Assembly (NCBI RefSeq): GCF_000478275.1
Contig: NZ_ASJB01000031.1
Location: 21,850 to 85,849, forward strand
DNA length: 64,000 bases
Reading direction: 5' to 3'
Source: Amycolatopsis orientalis DSM 40040 = KCTC 9412
Lineage (GTDB): Bacteria > Actinomycetota > Actinomycetes > Mycobacteriales > Pseudonocardiaceae
Positions 27,435 through 35,807 of the stretch are shown piece by piece. Under the pieces are notes generated by a model that was given only the letters and a program-made list of their open reading frames with translations, was not told where the DNA came from and ran no database searches. A program made the translations under genes and the position numbers. The first letter of the stretch is position 1. Each line of letters starts with the position of its first letter.

Positions 27435-28139
27435 CTACGTCAGCCCCGACGCATCCTCTGACGATGCACTCACCCTACGGGGCCGCGGTTCGCTTGCCGC
27501 CTTGTCACACACAGCGTCCAGCCCTGCGCCCGGGAGCCGATGGCGTTCCTTGAGGGCCTTGTCGATCCGGACACGACTCCCGTCCTCATCAAGACTGGCC
27601 TCGCTCAACGCGGCGAACCATTCCGCATAGAGGGTCACGCTCCGATGGTCCTGGAGTGTCAGTAGCCCGCCGGGTTCCCCCGGTGCCTCGACGAATACCG
27701 TGTGCCGTCCGCCACGATCGGTCGTGATCGTGAACGCGCCTCCGGGCGGGGGCAGAAGCGGCGACTCGAAATGGTGGATTCGTATGCTGGCGTGCCTGTC
27801 ATCGGCGCTTTCCCGGAGACGATGTAGCTGAGCGATCTCGATATCGGGCCTCTTTCTGCGCCGTTCCAGACCTGTGAGCACGTGCTCGCTGATCACAAAG
27901 GACGCGTGCACGGGCGGGTCACGCCTGAGCGCGGCTTGGCGGACTGGCAGCAGCAGGGCACCCGCGATGGCCGCGAGTGGTCGGTGACGTTCACGCTCGG
28001 CCCACATCCGCTCGGCGTACGGTCTCGCCATCAACAGATCAGGGACGTTTGGCCCGCCGTAACAACGGATCGTCACCGCCGCCTCCTCGGCCAGGCAGCG
28101 GTCCAGTGCGCCGGCACGACCAGCGTCAGCATTGTCCAC
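27435..28139 (-). CDS. DUF5753-like (Scr1-type) sensor domain protein without an HTH
   Basis: 234 aa from GTG 28139 (AAGG 8-9 nt upstream); a GTG at 28148 is also possible. The order of features matches the C-terminal domain of actinomycete XRE regulators paired with DUF397: NVPDLLMARPYAERMW, RQAALRRDPPVHASFVISE, a QLHRL helix, then PPGGAFTITTD and SVTLYAEWFAALSE. Here it stands alone with no N-terminal HTH. A truncated, frameshifted homologue lies at 30800-30922. It probably works as a protein- or ligand-binding partner; the assignment rests on pattern similarity, not a profile search. Confidence 0.65.
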   Translation of the reverse strand: MDNADAGRAGALDRCLAEEAAVTIRCYGGPNVPDLLMARPYAERMWAERERHRPLAAIAGALLLPVRQAALRRDPPVHASFVISEHVLTGLERRRKRPDIEIAQLHRLRESADDRHASIRIHHFESPLLPPPGGAFTITTDRGGRHTVFVEAPGEPGGLLTLQDHRSVTLYAEWFAALSEASLDEDGSRVRIDKALKERHRLPGAGLDAVCDKAASEPRPRRVSASSEDASGLT

Positions 28140-28227
28140 AATGGTCACCTTCGTTCGCCATCACGTAGTTCCCGTCGCATGCCGGCGCGGGCCGCCGGAA
28201 ACGCGTAGCCAGGGTCAGGGCGTCCTG

Positions 28228-28527
28228 TCACGGTTCGGCGGTGTCGCGGACCGGGGCAGCGAGGACCAGCGGGGACGAGTCCGATCTCCGGATGCCGGTC
28301 ATCGCCTGCCACCGCTGGCTGAAAAGCACCGCGTTCCGCGGCCAGGACGACCCTGGATCCAGCCTGTGGACCTGGTTCCTGCCCAGGAAGTCATTGCTCA
28401 CCACGAACTGGAGATCCCCGGACACGTCGGCCGCGGCGGACGCGCGATCAGTGAGCCGTCCCGCGGCGGCCGCGAGGCAGGGAATGAGCTCCCCGCTGCG
28501 GAGCCGGGTGAACCGGCCGTTCAGCAT
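28228..28527 (-). pseudogene. Truncated homologue of the 286-aa protein encoded at 30996-31856
   Basis: The last 85 or so residues match the C-terminus of the intact protein (VVSNDFLGRNQVHRLDPGSS versus VVSSDFLVRNRVHRLEPASS; FSQRWQAMTGIRRSD versus FSPRWQAMTGIQRSD). The N-terminal two thirds are absent; upstream codons become Arg/Pro-rich. It keeps its position directly before the DUF5753-like gene, just as the intact copy sits before a truncated version of that gene. Confidence 0.65.
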
Positions 28528-28776
28528 CTTGGCGTTCCCGCGGTACTCGAGGTCGATCAACAGGCCGAGGGCGACCGCGCGACGATGCGGTCGCGGCCTT
28601 CTCCATCCGGAATGGTGTTCGTCGTGGCAGGCCAGGAGTGGCAGCACGGACAGCCATCTCGGTCCGTCGTACTGGTCCGCTGCCCGGGGCACGGCTGTGG
28701 TCCTCGTGGTTTTCTCTTCGCGCGGTGGTGGCGGCCAGGCTGCCGGCGGCACCGCTGCGCCGCGCGTTGTGCCGGT

Positions 28777-28821
28777 GCGGTGCATACAGCCCCGGCGTTG
28801 ATCCGGGACTGTATGCACCGC
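28777..28821 (-). terminator. Strong hairpin just after the S9 peptidase gene
   Basis: A 13-bp perfect stem (GCGGTGCATACAG with its complement at 28809-28821) continues after a one-base bulge into a 5-bp CCCGG/CCGGG stem with a short loop. It begins 8 bases past the stop codon of the peptidase gene (28830). There is no T-run, as is usual for actinomycete terminators. Confidence 0.75.
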
Positions 28822-28829
28822 CGCACGGA

Positions 28830-30695
28830 CTAGGCGGATTCGGGTTCGTACTGGCCGTCGAGATGCTGGGCCAGGAACCACTCCGCCCTGGCATAGAACG
28901 TCAGCCGGTTTGCGGGTTTCTCCAGCCCGTGGCCTTCGTCCTTGAACAGCAGGTACTCGGGAGGTACGCCGTTGGCCCGCAGCTTGGCGACGATCTGGTC
29001 GCTCTCGGCTTGCGGGACCCGAACATCGTTGGCTCCCTGCGCGATCAACATCGGGAGCGTCATGCTGTCGGCGTGGAAGTACGGCGATCGCGACCGCAGG
29101 AACTCGGGCTCGGTGTCCGGGTTGCCCACCTGCGCGTAGATCTCGGCGAGCATCAGGGTGAAGTAGGGCGGTATCGCACGCAGGAGCGTCTCAAGGTTAC
29201 TCGGCCCACACAGGGAGATAGCGCAGCGAAATACCTCCGGGGTGAACGCCGCGGCGCCCAGGGCCGCGTATCCGCCGTAGGAGCAGCCGTAGATCCCGAT
29301 CCTGTCCGGGTCTGCATACCCGGACTCCACGGCGAACGTGATGGCGTCCAGGAGGTCGGTGTGCATCTTGGCGCCCCATTCGCGGTTGCCGGCGGCGGTG
29401 AACGCCTTGCCGTAGCCGGTCGAGCCGCGGAAGTTGACCTGAATGCAGAGGTAGCCACGGTCGGCCAGCCACTGGGCTTCCGGGTTCAGCCGCCACGTGT
29501 CCCGCGCCCACGGTCCACCGTGCACCAGGAGCACGGCCGGGAGCTTCTCGGCGTTCCCGGCCGGGAACGTCAGGTATCCGTGGATCTCCAGGCCATCGCG
29601 AGCAGTGAAGGAGAACGGCTTGACGTCGTTCAGCCTGCCGGCGAGACAGGGGCGGTCATGGAACAGAAATTCTGCTCGGCTGGTGACCCGGTCGTACACG
29701 TAGCTGGCGGTCGGTCCGTCGGCATGGACGTAGGAAACGACCCATGTGCGGTTCGCGCGGTCGGCGGCGACGATGTGAAGGTCTCCGTCATCGAGAGCGG
29801 CGAGCGTGTCCAGGTCGCGCTGGATCTCGCGGGTCAGGGCCTGTGTGTGCAAGCGTTCACGCTGGAACGACACCAGGACCGGCAGTTTTGTCGAGTCATC
29901 GACGAAGACCGAACCCACGTCGTAGGTAGGGTCTTCGGCGACGACCTCCTGCTCGCCGGATTCCACGTCGATCCAGACCAGCCGCGTGGCGTTGACGTCC
30001 GCTGACGTCTTCACCAGCAGCCGGCGACCGTCTCCGTCGAACCCGAGCGGCACGGTGCTCAGAGCGTCGATCTGATCAACCGTCAGCAAGGGGCGCCACT
30101 CGCCGCCGACCTCGCGCACCAGGATCGTCCGGCCGCCATCCTGGTCCGACCGGACGCCGGCCCGCACGTCCAGCTGGCTGTCGGCCACCAAACAGAGAAG
30201 CCCCGGATTGTCGAGGACCTTGACCAAATCGCCACTCGCCACGTGCAGTTCGTAGACATCGTGCAGCCGGGGATTGTTCTTGTTGAGTCCGACCAGCACT
30301 CGGTCGGTGATCTGGAGTTCCTGGGCAAGCAACACTGCTTTGACACCGTCGAACGGTGTCAGGTCCCGGACCTCGCCGCTGCGCACCGATACGACGTAGA
30401 GGTGCGAGTTTTCGTCGCCGCCCTGATCCCGCAGGTAGAGGATGTGAGCGCTGTCCGGCGCCCACATGTACTCGCGAATGCCTCGGTCGCGATCGGCCGT
30501 GACCGGCCGGGCATCATCGTCGGTGCCGACCTGCCTCACCCACACGTTGAGCACGCCCTCGTGGGGGGCGACCCACGCCAGCCACCGGCCATCCGGCGAG
30601 ATCGACGGCGTTATGTGCTCAGGATTGCCGAACAGATCGACACGCGGAACGACGCTTCCTACACCCGTCTTCGGGTGCTGGGCCGTACTAGTCAC
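28830..30695 (-). CDS. Prolyl oligopeptidase family (S9C-like) serine peptidase
   Basis: 621 aa from GTG 30695 (AGGAGAA upstream). The N-terminal 370 residues form a beta-propeller (PSISPDGRWLAWVAP, then YMWAPDSAHILYLRD). The C-terminal alpha/beta-hydrolase domain has the catalytic triad S472 (GCSYGGYAAL), D557 (QGANDVRVP) and H589 (DEGHGL). There is no signal peptide, so it should act in the cytoplasm on short peptides or N-blocked peptides. It is monocistronic, bounded by a hairpin, and sits between two imperfect copies of a segment duplication. That suggests it was inserted into, or captured by, the surrounding operon. Confidence 0.9.
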   Translation of the reverse strand: MTSTAQHPKTGVGSVVPRVDLFGNPEHITPSISPDGRWLAWVAPHEGVLNVWVRQVGTDDDARPVTADRDRGIREYMWAPDSAHILYLRDQGGDENSHLYVVSVRSGEVRDLTPFDGVKAVLLAQELQITDRVLVGLNKNNPRLHDVYELHVASGDLVKVLDNPGLLCLVADSQLDVRAGVRSDQDGGRTILVREVGGEWRPLLTVDQIDALSTVPLGFDGDGRRLLVKTSADVNATRLVWIDVESGEQEVVAEDPTYDVGSVFVDDSTKLPVLVSFQRERLHTQALTREIQRDLDTLAALDDGDLHIVAADRANRTWVVSYVHADGPTASYVYDRVTSRAEFLFHDRPCLAGRLNDVKPFSFTARDGLEIHGYLTFPAGNAEKLPAVLLVHGGPWARDTWRLNPEAQWLADRGYLCIQVNFRGSTGYGKAFTAAGNREWGAKMHTDLLDAITFAVESGYADPDRIGIYGCSYGGYAALGAAAFTPEVFRCAISLCGPSNLETLLRAIPPYFTLMLAEIYAQVGNPDTEPEFLRSRSPYFHADSMTLPMLIAQGANDVRVPQAESDQIVAKLRANGVPPEYLLFKDEGHGLEKPANRLTFYARAEWFLAQHLDGQYEPESA

Positions 30696-30799
30696 GCTAC
30701 GAGTTCTCCTACTCTTGTATTCCTGGTTGGATACTTGGGTCTGCGTCGCGGGCAGGTCAGCACGCATTGGCACACAGATCACCCACTGCCCGTCCCCTG

Positions 30800-30922
30800 A
30801 TCTCCGAAAAGGGGCGGAACGTCGGCCCGCCGCGGCAGCGGGTCATCACCGCCGTTTCCTCGGCCCTGGCAGCGGTCCAGCGCACCGGCACGAACAGCAT
30901 CAAAAATGTCCACAATGGTCAC
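30800..30922 (-). pseudogene. Truncated copy of the DUF5753-like gene
   Basis: It begins with the same GTG ACC ATT GTG GAC start as the gene at 28139 and matches its first 40 codons (RAGALDRC; then, after a frameshift, AEETAVMTRCRGGP versus AEEAAVTIRCYGGP). Homology stops near 30805, and the S9 peptidase promoter region follows. It is the partner remnant in the segment duplication. Confidence 0.65.
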
Positions 30923-30995
30923 TCCCCTCATCATCAGGTGGTTCCGCGCGCCGGCGCGGCCACCGGAACCACGTAGCCAGGGCGGCGACGTGCTG

Positions 30996-31856
30996 TCACG
31001 GGTCGGTGGCGTGGCGGACTGGGTCGGCGAGGATCAGCAGGGTCCAGTCCGATCTCTGGATGCCGGTCATCGCCTGCCACCGCGGGCTGAACCGCAACGC
31101 GTCCTGGGGCCAGGACGACGCGGGCTCCAGCCTGTGGACCCGATTTCTCACCAGAAAGTCGCTGCTGACAACGAAACGGAAGTCCCCGGACAGGTCGGCG
31201 ACGGCGGCACCCGCGATCAGCGAGCCGTCCCGCGGCAGCTGCGCGAGACAGGTGTAGAGAACATCCCACGACAGCCGCTGCCAACCGGACCGCAGCGCGC
31301 GAACGGTCGACGCCGCGGTGCGCAGCCGATCGCGGACCAGCGCCAGCCCGTACACGTCGAACACGTCGTCGGACAGGTCGAGAACCTGTGCGGGCTCGGG
31401 AAAAAGCTGCTCCCGCCCCAGGCGGGTGCCATAACACTCGCCCAGCCCTATCGCGGCGTCCCGGTACAACCCACGTGCCTGCTCGGCGGGCATGGTGCAC
31501 CGGAAGACCGCGCCGACCAGCGCGTCCCACAGATCACTTGACCGGGCCCGCGTCACCGGGCCCCTCGCGAGCAGGACCTCACGCAGCCGGGAGCCGGTCT
31601 CGGTGAGCGTGGCCGGGTCGACGACGTCGACCCGCGGTGCGGCGCCGGGCCGCCCGTCGACGAGCTCGACCTCGATCTCGTGACCACCGCCAGAGGACGG
31701 GGTGGCCACGGCGAGCCACACCGCGTCCGGTGACCGCAGAAGCCGACGCAACCGGCCCTGGCCATCACGCCGCCACCCTGGGTGATCCGCCATCACCGCC
31801 GGCCGCCGCCGCGCGCCCACGCCCTGATGCCTCATGGGTGTGGTTTGGGCGGTCAC
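30996..31856 (-). CDS. Hypothetical protein, 286 aa
   Basis: Starts at the GTG overlapping the lipoprotein stop (GTGA, 31853-31856). It is soluble with mixed alpha and beta. Distinctive stretches are LLRSPDAVWLAVATPSSGGG, LRDAAIGLG-like YRDAAIGLGECYGTRLG and DFRFVVSSDFLVRNRVHRLE. I do not recognise the family. It is the third gene of a coupled minus-strand set (EEP nuclease, lipoprotein, this protein) and is followed by a truncated DUF5753-like gene. A second copy of its C-terminal third lies at 28228-28527. Confidence 0.7.
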   Translation of the reverse strand: MTAQTTPMRHQGVGARRRPAVMADHPGWRRDGQGRLRRLLRSPDAVWLAVATPSSGGGHEIEVELVDGRPGAAPRVDVVDPATLTETGSRLREVLLARGPVTRARSSDLWDALVGAVFRCTMPAEQARGLYRDAAIGLGECYGTRLGREQLFPEPAQVLDLSDDVFDVYGLALVRDRLRTAASTVRALRSGWQRLSWDVLYTCLAQLPRDGSLIAGAAVADLSGDFRFVVSSDFLVRNRVHRLEPASSWPQDALRFSPRWQAMTGIQRSDWTLLILADPVRHATDP

Positions 31857-32476
31857 CTGTCCGCCCGCGTCCGCACCGTGGGCACGACCAGCTCGGCCGT
31901 CTGCCCCGTCAGCGTGCACATATCGCCGCCCTCGACATCGTCGCCGTCGCGGGCGGCCATCGAGACCTCCACTGCCACGTCGTCGGCCAGGCCGATCGTG
32001 ACGGTGCAGAACGAGCGTTGCTCTGAGGTCGTGGCGACCGCTGGGAATCCCGCTACCCGCTGCTCCCGCCACATCCACCCCTCGCCCGCAGACCGTGACG
32101 GATAGACCGCGCTCAGTCCATGGCGATGTTTCGTCGCACAAGCGCCCCTGGTGATCATTCCGGTCACCGGGTTCTCCCACAGGCACGTCGGACCCGGCGA
32201 CTCCGCACGGTCGACCTTCCCCGCGGTCTCGACACCCAGCGCCTGCCGGACCTGTCCGGGCGTGAGAGCTGTCGTGCACGGCGAGCCGGATACCGCCGTG
32301 ACCGGCAATGGATCACGCACCGCGGGCACTCCCGCGTACGGCGGCACCCGGGTCGTCAACCCGATCGTCCGGGTTGACGTCGGCGACGGCGGCAGCGGGC
32401 TCACCGGGGCTGGGCTGCATCCGGCCACGACCGTCGCGATCAGTAGCGCCGTGCTCGACCCGGCCAGCCTGGTCAT
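31853..32476 (-). CDS. DUF3558-like secreted lipoprotein
   Basis: 207 aa. The signal peptide ends in a lipobox (LLIATVVAGCSP, lipidated Cys about residue 20). A Pro/Thr-rich linker follows, then a folded domain with the DUF3558 pattern: PCTTALTPGQVRQALGV, a second Cys in PTCLWENP, and CTVTIGLADDVAVEVSM. DUF3558 proteins are actinobacterial surface lipoproteins of unknown role. Its ATG overlaps the stop of the EEP gene upstream (ATGA, 32473-32476), and its TGA overlaps the next start. A surface lipoprotein coupled to a nuclease-fold protein is unusual. Confidence 0.8.
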   Translation of the reverse strand: MTRLAGSSTALLIATVVAGCSPAPVSPLPPSPTSTRTIGLTTRVPPYAGVPAVRDPLPVTAVSGSPCTTALTPGQVRQALGVETAGKVDRAESPGPTCLWENPVTGMITRGACATKHRHGLSAVYPSRSAGEGWMWREQRVAGFPAVATTSEQRSFCTVTIGLADDVAVEVSMAARDGDDVEGGDMCTLTGQTAELVVPTVRTRADR

Positions 32477-33384
32477 GCTGCCGCCTCGACGATGACGTCT
32501 GCGCTGACCATCAGATGGTCATTCCGGGGCGCACCTCTGCCGAGGAGCGGATGGCCGTGGACGGCGTACGTGTCGGGGTCGAAGCGGGCCGGTGACCGCT
32601 TCGAGAGCACGATGCGATCGATCCGCAGCGCGGTCTCCGGATCGGTCGTGGTCGGGGTGAAGTCACCGGCGACCTGGCCCGCGTCCCACCAGCCATGCTC
32701 CAGGAACCGGTCCATCCCGGTGTGCGTGACCCAGGTGCCGTCCGGACGGCGGATGCCTTTCTGGCTGCGCATCCACGGACGGCCCACCCGGTCGCAGCGC
32801 GCACCCCAGTTCCTATACACCGTCTCGCCCTCTGCCGAGCTGGTCGTGTTGAAGTCGCCGGCGTAGAGCGCGTTCTCCGACGCGCCCTGACCGTCCTGAT
32901 CCGCCTGTTCGGTCAGGCCGGTCGGGCCGCGGGATCCGTTCCAGTGCAAGCACTTCAGCCGAAACGGGTGGTCGTTGATGGTGGCGGTGAGGGTGTTGGC
33001 CAGCTGGGTCCGCCTGCCGGCGAGCCCATACCAGGCGCGCGGCTGGATGATGCGGGGGTCGACGAACAATCCGGGGACGTTCACCGATCCCGGAACCTCA
33101 GAGATCCAGGCCCGGTAAGGGACCTCGCCGAACTTCCGGCCATCGGGACCAAGGGTCGTCCACAGCGAGCCGAGCAGCTTGAGGACTTCCTCGATCGGAT
33201 CCGGATCGTGGGGTGTGCCGGTGTAGTGGGTGCACTCGGACAAGTACAGCGCGTGCGGCGCTTCCTGAAGTGGTGCGAGCATCGCCGCGAGCTTGTCGTG
33301 TTCGTGGAACCGAGTCTTGCGGTTGTACCCCGCGCGCTTCAGATTCGCCGTCGCGACCCGCAGCCGCACAGCCGTGTCCGTCAT
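32473..33384 (-). CDS. Endonuclease/exonuclease/phosphatase (EEP) family protein, copy 1
   Basis: 303 aa from ATG 33384, placed by GGGGAGAA 6 nt upstream. Motifs in order: RVATANLKRAG (Asn of motif I), ALYLSECTHY (catalytic Glu), YAGDFNTTSS (GDFN), RIDRIVLS and NDHLMVSADV (terminal Asp-His). These are the metal and catalytic residues of DNase I-like hydrolases. No signal peptide, so it should be cytoplasmic. The substrate could be DNA, RNA or a phosphoester metabolite. It is the first gene of the coupled EEP-lipoprotein-hypothetical set. A second EEP gene is at 33811-34884. Confidence 0.85.
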   Translation of the reverse strand: MTDTAVRLRVATANLKRAGYNRKTRFHEHDKLAAMLAPLQEAPHALYLSECTHYTGTPHDPDPIEEVLKLLGSLWTTLGPDGRKFGEVPYRAWISEVPGSVNVPGLFVDPRIIQPRAWYGLAGRRTQLANTLTATINDHPFRLKCLHWNGSRGPTGLTEQADQDGQGASENALYAGDFNTTSSAEGETVYRNWGARCDRVGRPWMRSQKGIRRPDGTWVTHTGMDRFLEHGWWDAGQVAGDFTPTTTDPETALRIDRIVLSKRSPARFDPDTYAVHGHPLLGRGAPRNDHLMVSADVIVEAAA

Positions 33385-33810
33385 ACGTTCTCCCCGCCCT
33401 CTGATCACGATCTCACCGCGACCCTCATCCACTCTTTCCCTGCCGCACCAGCCATCCCGCGCAGCCACGGCCACACGTTCGCCTCCGGGACCACGCCTAC
33501 CGGGATCGCGTGCGCCCGCCACCCCCAGCCGATCCAGCGACCGCTCATAGCGGGGTAGCCACGACACGACGGCCCCGCTGCCGTCCCCGGCCCGAACACC
33601 CAAGACCCGGCTGGTCGCCGCCGGGTACCTGAAAGGTCTGCTCACCGATCGACGACCGCGGGGCGGACCGGGCACTTACGCTGCCGCCTACCACGGATCC
33701 GCCCCGGCGTACCGTCGCGTCCTGACCACGAATCGCGCGACGGGGCCGTAACGCCTCCTCCCGACTGGACGGGACTGCGTAGCCCCCGGCGACCTGCGCC
33801 TGCGATGCCG
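33385..33810. other. 426-bp interval between the two EEP genes
   Basis: No convincing gene on either strand. It holds the ribosome binding site and presumably a promoter for the EEP gene starting at 33384. No repeat or strong hairpin noted. Confidence 0.5.
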
Positions 33811-34884
33811 CTATCCATCGGCCGCTCCACGAGACCCCGCGGCTATCGCCGCCGGGGCGTACGTCACGACGAACGGCAGATGATCCGACGCCCGCCGCGT
33901 CAGGTCGCTGTCGATGACCTCACACGACACCAGCGCGGACACCACATCTGTCGTGGTCCGGACGATGTCCAGCCGGCGCAGCCCGCACACGTCGTCGCCA
34001 TCCCAATGCCCCACCGTCGCCGCCCACGGAGCCTCCAAAGCTGCGGCCGCGTCGACCAGCCCGCCGTCGCGCAGGATCCGCCCCGCGGACCGGTCCGCTT
34101 CCCAGCCGAGGGTCCCGTCGCCGTTCGTCCAGGTCCTGCACTGGAAGACGAACTCGCGATGCCAATCCACCGACCGGCACCGTTCGCCGTGCCGGACGTG
34201 ATACGGATCCCGGTCGTACTCCGGTGCGACAGCCCAGCCATCGCAGACCCGCAGGTGAGCCCCAGCCCGGTCCGCGGACACACCATTCCAGTCACCACCG
34301 ACCAGCGTCGGCTGGTGCGGTGGCCGGAACACCTGCTTCAGGACGACCTCAGCCTCGTCAGCGCGCTGACGTAACCCGTTCGACCGCGCGTGATAGGACG
34401 CGTGCGCCACCGGTCCCACCGCACCGACATCAAGATCGACCTGCAGATACGCATGCCACAGCGCCCGACCGGACACCGCAGCGAACCCGCCCGCCGGGCT
34501 CAGCTCATCCGACCACATCAGCCCCGGGTGGTAACGCTGACTACCGACCGCGACGGCCGGCCTGTTCCGCTCATACTCACACCGCAAGCCAGTCGCCTCG
34601 GCCAACGTCTGCAGCCGCCACCCCGCACGTACCGCCTTGCTCCGCGAACCAGACCATGGCCACCAGCGACGACACCCCCGCCCCGACCGGACACCCGCCG
34701 CTGGATCTCCGGCGATCAACTCCTGCACCGCGACCACCAACGCATCACCCGCCGCGGACGCCGTCGCCCGCGCCTCACGGATCACCCTGTGGACCAGCTC
34801 AGCCCGCTCAGGATCCTCCCCGTAGCGCATCGCGTTGTAGGTCATGACCTGGACACGACCGGACCGCGCAGCGGGCCCGCGCAT
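33811..34884 (-). CDS. Endonuclease/exonuclease/phosphatase (EEP) family protein, copy 2
   Basis: 357 aa from ATG 34884, with AGAAGGGA about 7 nt upstream. Motifs: QVMTYNAMRYG, VVAVQELIAG (catalytic Glu), LVGGDWNGVSAD (GDxN), RRLDIVRTT and ASDHLPFVVTY (Asp-His). Sequence similarity to copy 1 is low outside the motifs, so they are distant paralogues or independent recruits. It begins one base after the stop of the gene at 34886, so the two are co-transcribed. It is probably intracellular, and the substrate is not deducible. Confidence 0.85.
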   Translation of the reverse strand: MRGPAARSGRVQVMTYNAMRYGEDPERAELVHRVIREARATASAAGDALVVAVQELIAGDPAAGVRSGRGCRRWWPWSGSRSKAVRAGWRLQTLAEATGLRCEYERNRPAVAVGSQRYHPGLMWSDELSPAGGFAAVSGRALWHAYLQVDLDVGAVGPVAHASYHARSNGLRQRADEAEVVLKQVFRPPHQPTLVGGDWNGVSADRAGAHLRVCDGWAVAPEYDRDPYHVRHGERCRSVDWHREFVFQCRTWTNGDGTLGWEADRSAGRILRDGGLVDAAAALEAPWAATVGHWDGDDVCGLRRLDIVRTTTDVVSALVSCEVIDSDLTRRASDHLPFVVTYAPAAIAAGSRGAADG

Positions 34885-34885
34885 G

Positions 34886-35506
34886 CTAAATCCCTTCTGC
34901 AATCGTCAAAACGCCTGTCATGACGCAACGGACTAGAACCGCGAGGTTTCCTTCTTCGAATCCGGAGTCGCGCAGGTCTCCGCTGTGCGACAGCACATCG
35001 CCCTCCGCGTTCATCAACGCCATAACCGTCGACGACCGTGCGCGAACGACCTGGGCATCGCTGGCACCAGCGCGCTCGACATGCCCCTGCCACGCCGCAC
35101 GTTGGACCTGTTGATAGGCCAGCAGCGGCCGATCAACACGCACCGACGACCACCAAGTCCGGGGAACTGCAGTCGATGAGGTGTCAGAGGTGACGAACGG
35201 AAACCAAGTTGTGGCGGCCTCTGATGCATTACCCAGGCAGCGCACACAGTCCACAGGGGACAGTCGTACACGGAATGCCGGTGCCCCTCGACGCCCCCTG
35301 TGGACATGGCCTGCACGAACAGACGCCGATAGGCATAGCGGAATGAGGATCTGACTCTGGTGCCACGCATCGAGATCAAGCACGTGCACGACGGTTGACT
35401 GAGCCGCTGAAACCCCATAGGTACCGGCAGGCCATTCCGCAGGCAAAGGCGGGGCTCGCCGAACCCTCCCTCCGCGTTCTGCCTCAACAGATCGCTGTTG
35501 CGGCAT
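34886..35506 (-). CDS. Hypothetical protein, about 206 aa
   Basis: The start is uncertain. ATG 35506 is used because the sequence upstream is low-complexity Ser-rich; ATG 35560 has a weak GAAAG site and is the alternative. Visible segments: STVVHVLDLDAWHQSQILIP, FRVRLSPVDCVRCLGNASEA, TWWSSVRVDRPLLAYQQVQR. No known domain recognised. It ends one base before the EEP copy 2 start and is divergent from the XRE-TPR regulator at 35808, so it may be under that regulator's control. Confidence 0.6.
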   Translation of the reverse strand: MPQQRSVEAERGGRVRRAPPLPAEWPAGTYGVSAAQSTVVHVLDLDAWHQSQILIPLCLSASVRAGHVHRGRRGAPAFRVRLSPVDCVRCLGNASEAATTWFPFVTSDTSSTAVPRTWWSSVRVDRPLLAYQQVQRAAWQGHVERAGASDAQVVRARSSTVMALMNAEGDVLSHSGDLRDSGFEEGNLAVLVRCVMTGVLTIAEGI

Positions 35507-35733
35507 GAACACTCGTGAGCTACTTGAACTCTCCTCCCTGGAACGTGACGTCTCAGGCATCGCGAGGCTTTCACTGTGCTTCCTTCGCAAGACGACCAAA
35601 CGAATTCCGCCGGCCAGCATTGAGCAGCGGAGGCGTCGGCCAGGCACGACGCGGAACTGCGGAACACGTCCCCAACAGACACATGATCTTGCGGTGCGAC
35701 AACTGACCCGCACCAGGGCGCCCGGTCAGCCGT

Positions 35734-35753
35734 AACCGGAAGCGAACCGGAAG
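35734..35753 (+). promoter_or_regulatory. Direct-repeat motif AACCGGAAG, two copies, upstream of the XRE gene
   Basis: Two AACCGGAAG units with an 11-bp period lie about 55 bp before the GTG of the XRE-TPR regulator. The same doubled unit, with a 10-bp period and opposite orientation, lies at 38067-38085 before the methyltransferase gene. I found no other doubled copies by eye. One helical turn between units suggests a protein binding one DNA face, probably the XRE regulator itself (inference). Confidence 0.6.
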
Positions 35754-35807
35754 TTTGGTAGCCTTGACCAGCGACAATGTAGGTCACTCGTGCCCGAGAG
35801 GAGCCTG

